In this document: one piece after another, positions 6,582-8,659 of the stretch
How positions within the stretch are numbered: position 1 is the first letter of the stretch
How the letters are laid out: each line of letters opens with the position of its first letter
NCBI GenBank assembly: GCA_013214445.1
Contig: JABSPG010000148.1
Span: 1-8,659, forward strand
Origin: Ekhidna sp.
Lineage (GTDB): Bacteria; Bacteroidota; Bacteroidia; Cytophagales; Cyclobacteriaceae
Direction: 5' to 3'
Length of the DNA: 8,659 bases
Notes under the pieces: model-generated
What the model was told of the DNA's origin: nothing
What the model saw: only the letters and a program-made list of their open reading frames with translations
Database searches by the model: none
Program-made: the position numbers and the translations under genes

Positions 6582-6592
6582 TTTATATCTAT

Positions 6593-7711
6593 CTAAATGA
6601 TACAATTTAGTGAGACTCTGACTGTATCGCTCTTGATATTCACATTGCCTCTCTCTTCGATGTAGCACGCAATCATGTCTCCAACTTTCGAACAAGTACT
6701 AGGCTCGCGATCCCCAGCAATATCCTGTGTCACAACCTCATTGTTCATTGCCCATTTTACACCATTGCGAATCATTTCGGCTTCCTGAAAAAGGCCAAAG
6801 TGCTCATACATCATCGCGACGGAAAGAATGGAAGCCATTGGATTCGCAAGATCTTGTCCTTTCGCTTGTGGATAGGAACCATGAATGGGTTCAAACATGG
6901 CAACTTTTTTACCAACAGAGGCAGAAGGGAGCATTCCCAATGATCCGGTTATCACACTAGCCAAATCAGATATGATGTCGCCAAACATGTTTTCAGTAAG
7001 AATTAAATCAAATTGACCTGGATTAGCCATTACTTGCATTGCTGCATTGTCTACAAAAAGGTAGTCAACAGTCACTTTTGGATATTCCTGGCTAATTTCT
7101 TGAACGACCTTTCTCCACAGTCGTGAGGTCTCAAGCACATTAGCCTTGTCAACAAGTGTCAATTTGTTGCGACGATTTGTCGCTGCTTCAAAGGCTTGGT
7201 AAGCTATTCTGCTAATTTCCCAATCTGAATAAGAGCAAAGGTCAGATGCTGAAGTTCCATCTTCAGACTTTTTCTTTTCACCGAAATATATTCCTCCTGT
7301 AAGCTCACGGTAGATGACCATGTCAACATTTTCTAAAAGGTGATTCTTTAAGGGAGATACATCATTTAGAATGCTGTAGGTTGTGATTGGACGCACATTT
7401 GAAAACAGCTCCAGTGACTTACGCAGTTTCAAAAGGCCTTGTTCAGGCCTTACTGGGAGGCTAGGATCATTATCAAACTTTGGATCACCGATGGCTCCAA
7501 GAAAAACCGCATCACTTTCAAGACATGAATTTAATGTTGAGTCGGTTAAAGGTGTTCCATGCTTGTCAATGCTTATTGCTCCAAAATCGGCTTCTTTCAG
7601 ATGAAACTTATGATCAAAAAGATGATTAATGGCTTCAATGACTTTGACACCTTGCGCAACCACTTCCGGTCCTATACCATCACCTGGTAAAACTGTTATC
7701 TTTTTTTCCAT
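6593..7711 (-). CDS. leuB: 3-isopropylmalate dehydrogenase
   Basis: This enzyme oxidises and decarboxylates 3-isopropylmalate to 4-methyl-2-oxopentanoate using NAD+, the third step specific to leucine; it is a cytoplasmic dimer. The N-terminus has LPGDGIGPEV (residues 8-17). The substrate-site segment LRKSLELFSNVRP is at 96-108 and YRELTGGIYFG at 134-144. The catalytic lysine is K189 in VDKANVLE, and the metal-binding aspartates are D221, D245 and D249 (the last two in NMFGDIISD). The NAD adenosine loop EPIHGSYPQAKGQDLANP is at 274-291. At 372 residues it is somewhat longer than the usual 350-363: about 19 residues rich in Val and Ile follow the normal end near IEE (residues 351-353). It starts with ATG four nucleotides after leuD. 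Its TAG stop is only 11 nt before the -33-like box of the ilv promoter candidate, and no terminator is visible between them, so read-through into the ilv leader is likely. Confidence 0.97.
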   Translation of the reverse strand: MEKKITVLPGDGIGPEVVAQGVKVIEAINHLFDHKFHLKEADFGAISIDKHGTPLTDSTLNSCLESDAVFLGAIGDPKFDNDPSLPVRPEQGLLKLRKSLELFSNVRPITTYSILNDVSPLKNHLLENVDMVIYRELTGGIYFGEKKKSEDGTSASDLCSYSDWEISRIAYQAFEAATNRRNKLTLVDKANVLETSRLWRKVVQEISQEYPKVTVDYLFVDNAAMQVMANPGQFDLILTENMFGDIISDLASVITGSLGMLPSASVGKKVAMFEPIHGSYPQAKGQDLANPMASILSVAMMYEHFGLFQEAEMIRNGVKWAMNNEVVTQDIAGDREPSTCSKVGDMIACYIEERGNVNIKSDTVRVSLNCII

Positions 7712-7715
7712 GATA

Positions 7716-8303
7716 CTAAACTGGGATACTTCTTATAGACTCGTATTCCTCTACTTCTTTTCTAAGATTTATTAAATATTCTGTTTCATCCACTCCATCT
7801 AGCAAGCATTGCTTCTTGAATGGATGGATTTCAAATTCTTCTTCTAGTGCTATTGATTTACAGGTCAGTCTTTGAGATGACAAGTCAATGGTAATCTGTA
7901 CCTCCGGGTTCTGTGTGATGGCTTCCATCAAAAGCGACACGGGTTTTTCGTGTAGTTCAATTGGAAGGATCCCATTGTTGTAAGCATTTCCTTTGAATAT
8001 ATCTGCAAACTGTGTAGAGATGATCGATTTTATCCCATAATCTGCGATGGCCCATGCTGCATGTTCTCTACTGGATCCACATCCAAAGTTGTTCCCGGCC
8101 ACTAGGATAGATGCTTGTTTTCGTTCAGGTTTATTCAGAATGAAATCCTCATTGGGACTGCCATCGGCAGTGAATCTCCAGTTGTAAAATAGATTTTTTC
8201 CATATCCAACTTTGTCTACCTGCTTTAGAAATTTAGCAGGTATGATTTGATCCGTATCAACATTGTCGATAGGCAATGGGATGGCTGTCGAATTAATGTT
8301 CAT
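7716..8303 (-). CDS. leuD: 3-isopropylmalate dehydratase small subunit
   Basis: This is the small (swivel-domain) subunit of isopropylmalate isomerase, the partner of LeuC in the leucine pathway. At 195 residues it has the usual length for bacterial LeuD. Visible family motifs are DTDQIIPAKFLK (residues 16-27), GNNFGCGSSREHA (70-82), which forms the substrate-binding loop, and FADIFKGNAYNNGILPI (about 99-115). The ATG start at 8303 lies inside the end of leuC (11-nt overlap) and leaves a short N-terminus, MNINSTAIPLPIDNVDTD, that begins just before the conserved core, so no other start is needed. It ends with TAG four nucleotides before the leuB start. Gene order and spacing indicate one transcript with leuC and leuB. 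Nothing is missing from the conserved core. Confidence 0.97.
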   Translation of the reverse strand: MNINSTAIPLPIDNVDTDQIIPAKFLKQVDKVGYGKNLFYNWRFTADGSPNEDFILNKPERKQASILVAGNNFGCGSSREHAAWAIADYGIKSIISTQFADIFKGNAYNNGILPIELHEKPVSLLMEAITQNPEVQITIDLSSQRLTCKSIALEEEFEIHPFKKQCLLDGVDETEYLINLRKEVEEYESIRSIPV

Positions 8304-8659
8304 GGAGAAATGTAGTTGGGTCTGTAATTTTTCCTGTCAATGCAGAAGCTGCTGCTGTGAGAGGACTGGCTAAAACGGTTCTGGCTCCTTCGCCTTGCCT
8401 TCCCTCAAAATTTCTGTTTGAGGTAGAAACACATAAAGATCCCGGTGGGATTTTGTCATCATTCATTGCAAGGCATGCTGAACATCCAGGTTCTCTAAAT
8501 TCAAATCCAGCGTCTCTGAAGATCTGATCTAAATTCTCTTCAATCGCCTGCGCTCTTACTTTCATCGACCCAGGAACCACCCAAACATTCACGCTTTCTG
8601 ACTTCTTTTTACCTTTAATTAAACCGGCTACTGCTCTTAAGTCTTCGATTCTGCCATTA
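8293..8659 (-). CDS. leuC: 3-isopropylmalate dehydratase large subunit, C-terminal part (gene runs off the right edge)
   Basis: This is the large subunit of isopropylmalate isomerase, a cytoplasmic aconitase-family [4Fe-4S] enzyme. With LeuD it converts 2-isopropylmalate to 3-isopropylmalate in leucine synthesis. Only the last 121 codons are visible. The frame is open to the window edge, where it reads NGRIEDLRAVAGLIKGKKK, the segment that follows the first cluster cysteine (SCTNGR) in this family; that cysteine lies just outside the window. The motif GCSACLAMNDD supplies the two other cluster cysteines (CxxC), and SNRNFEGRQG is the characteristic substrate-site stretch. The protein ends in FLHEH. 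A GTG at 8592 begins an apparent shorter ORF, but it is internal: the conserved sequence continues upstream without a stop. The stop codon overlaps the start of leuD by 11 nt, which suggests translational coupling. Regulation of leuC cannot be read because its 5' end is missing. Confidence 0.96.
   Translation of the reverse strand, partial: NGRIEDLRAVAGLIKGKKKSESVNVWVVPGSMKVRAQAIEENLDQIFRDAGFEFREPGCSACLAMNDDKIPPGSLCVSTSNRNFEGRQGEGARTVLASPLTAAASALTGKITDPTTFLHEH

Noticed and set aside
6395..6592. T-box or other riboswitch in front of ilvD
   Set aside because: The leader is only about 150 nt and has no T-box-like conserved sequence or large specifier stem. The Ile/Val-rich ORF with overlapping helices explains the region better as peptide-based attenuation.
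8293..8592. A separate short gene starting at GTG 8592
   Set aside because: The frame continues upstream to the window edge with conserved LeuC sequence (NGRIEDLRAVAG), so this is the 3' part of leuC and the GTG is an internal valine codon.
1..8659. CRISPR array, mobile element, tRNA/rRNA, toxin-antitoxin or defence system
   Set aside because: Almost all of the window is accounted for by conserved BCAA genes. No direct repeat array, transposase, RNA gene or unexplained gene was found.

Overview
The window is a branched-chain amino acid (BCAA) biosynthesis locus, with every gene on the minus strand (right to left in window coordinates). In transcription order it holds leuC (3' part only) - leuD - leuB - [promoter, leader peptide and attenuator] - ilvD - ilvB - ilvN - ilvC - ilvA. 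The organism is most likely a member of the Bacteroidota, probably Cytophagales-like. The reasons are moderate to low GC, gene starts with A/T-rich upstream sequence and little Shine-Dalgarno signal, a promoter candidate of the Bacteroidota type (TTG then TAnnTTTG-like), an ilvDBNC order and protein wording typical of that phylum, and a ketol-acid reductoisomerase of the type closest to the fungal mitochondrial enzyme. The genus assignment is inference.

Right part (6593-8659): the leuC end, leuD and leuB are packed tightly (11-nt overlap, then a 4-nt gap). They encode isopropylmalate isomerase (LeuCD) and 3-isopropylmalate dehydrogenase. leuA is not in the visible part.

Middle (6380-6592): this short spacer is the most informative stretch. 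It contains a possible promoter, an 18-residue leader ORF, MLNTIIIFNVIVIENRWC, with 5 Ile, 2 Val and 1 Leu codons, and then mutually exclusive RNA helices. The antiterminator is GGTGTTGAGAAG pairing with CTTCTCAACACC, a perfect 12-bp match. The competing terminator is AACCCTTCTC pairing with GAGAAGGGTT, followed by a run of T that ends immediately before an ilvD ATG. This is a textbook translation-coupled (ilv/trp-type) transcription attenuator, placed so that it controls the ilv genes and not leuCDB.

Left part (66-6394): ilvD, ilvB, ilvN, ilvC and ilvA form a compact unit with gaps of 22 and 21 nt and overlaps of 4 and 1 nt. Together they supply threonine deaminase (2-oxobutanoate for isoleucine), acetohydroxyacid synthase with its regulatory subunit, ketol-acid reductoisomerase and dihydroxyacid dehydratase. 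That is the full shared Ile/Val pathway apart from the final transaminase. 2-Oxoisovalerate from IlvD also feeds leucine synthesis, which explains the leu genes next door. Positions 1-65 hold no assignable gene.

I see no mobile element, CRISPR array, tRNA/rRNA or defence-like system. The structural genes are ordinary; the attenuator is the noteworthy element.
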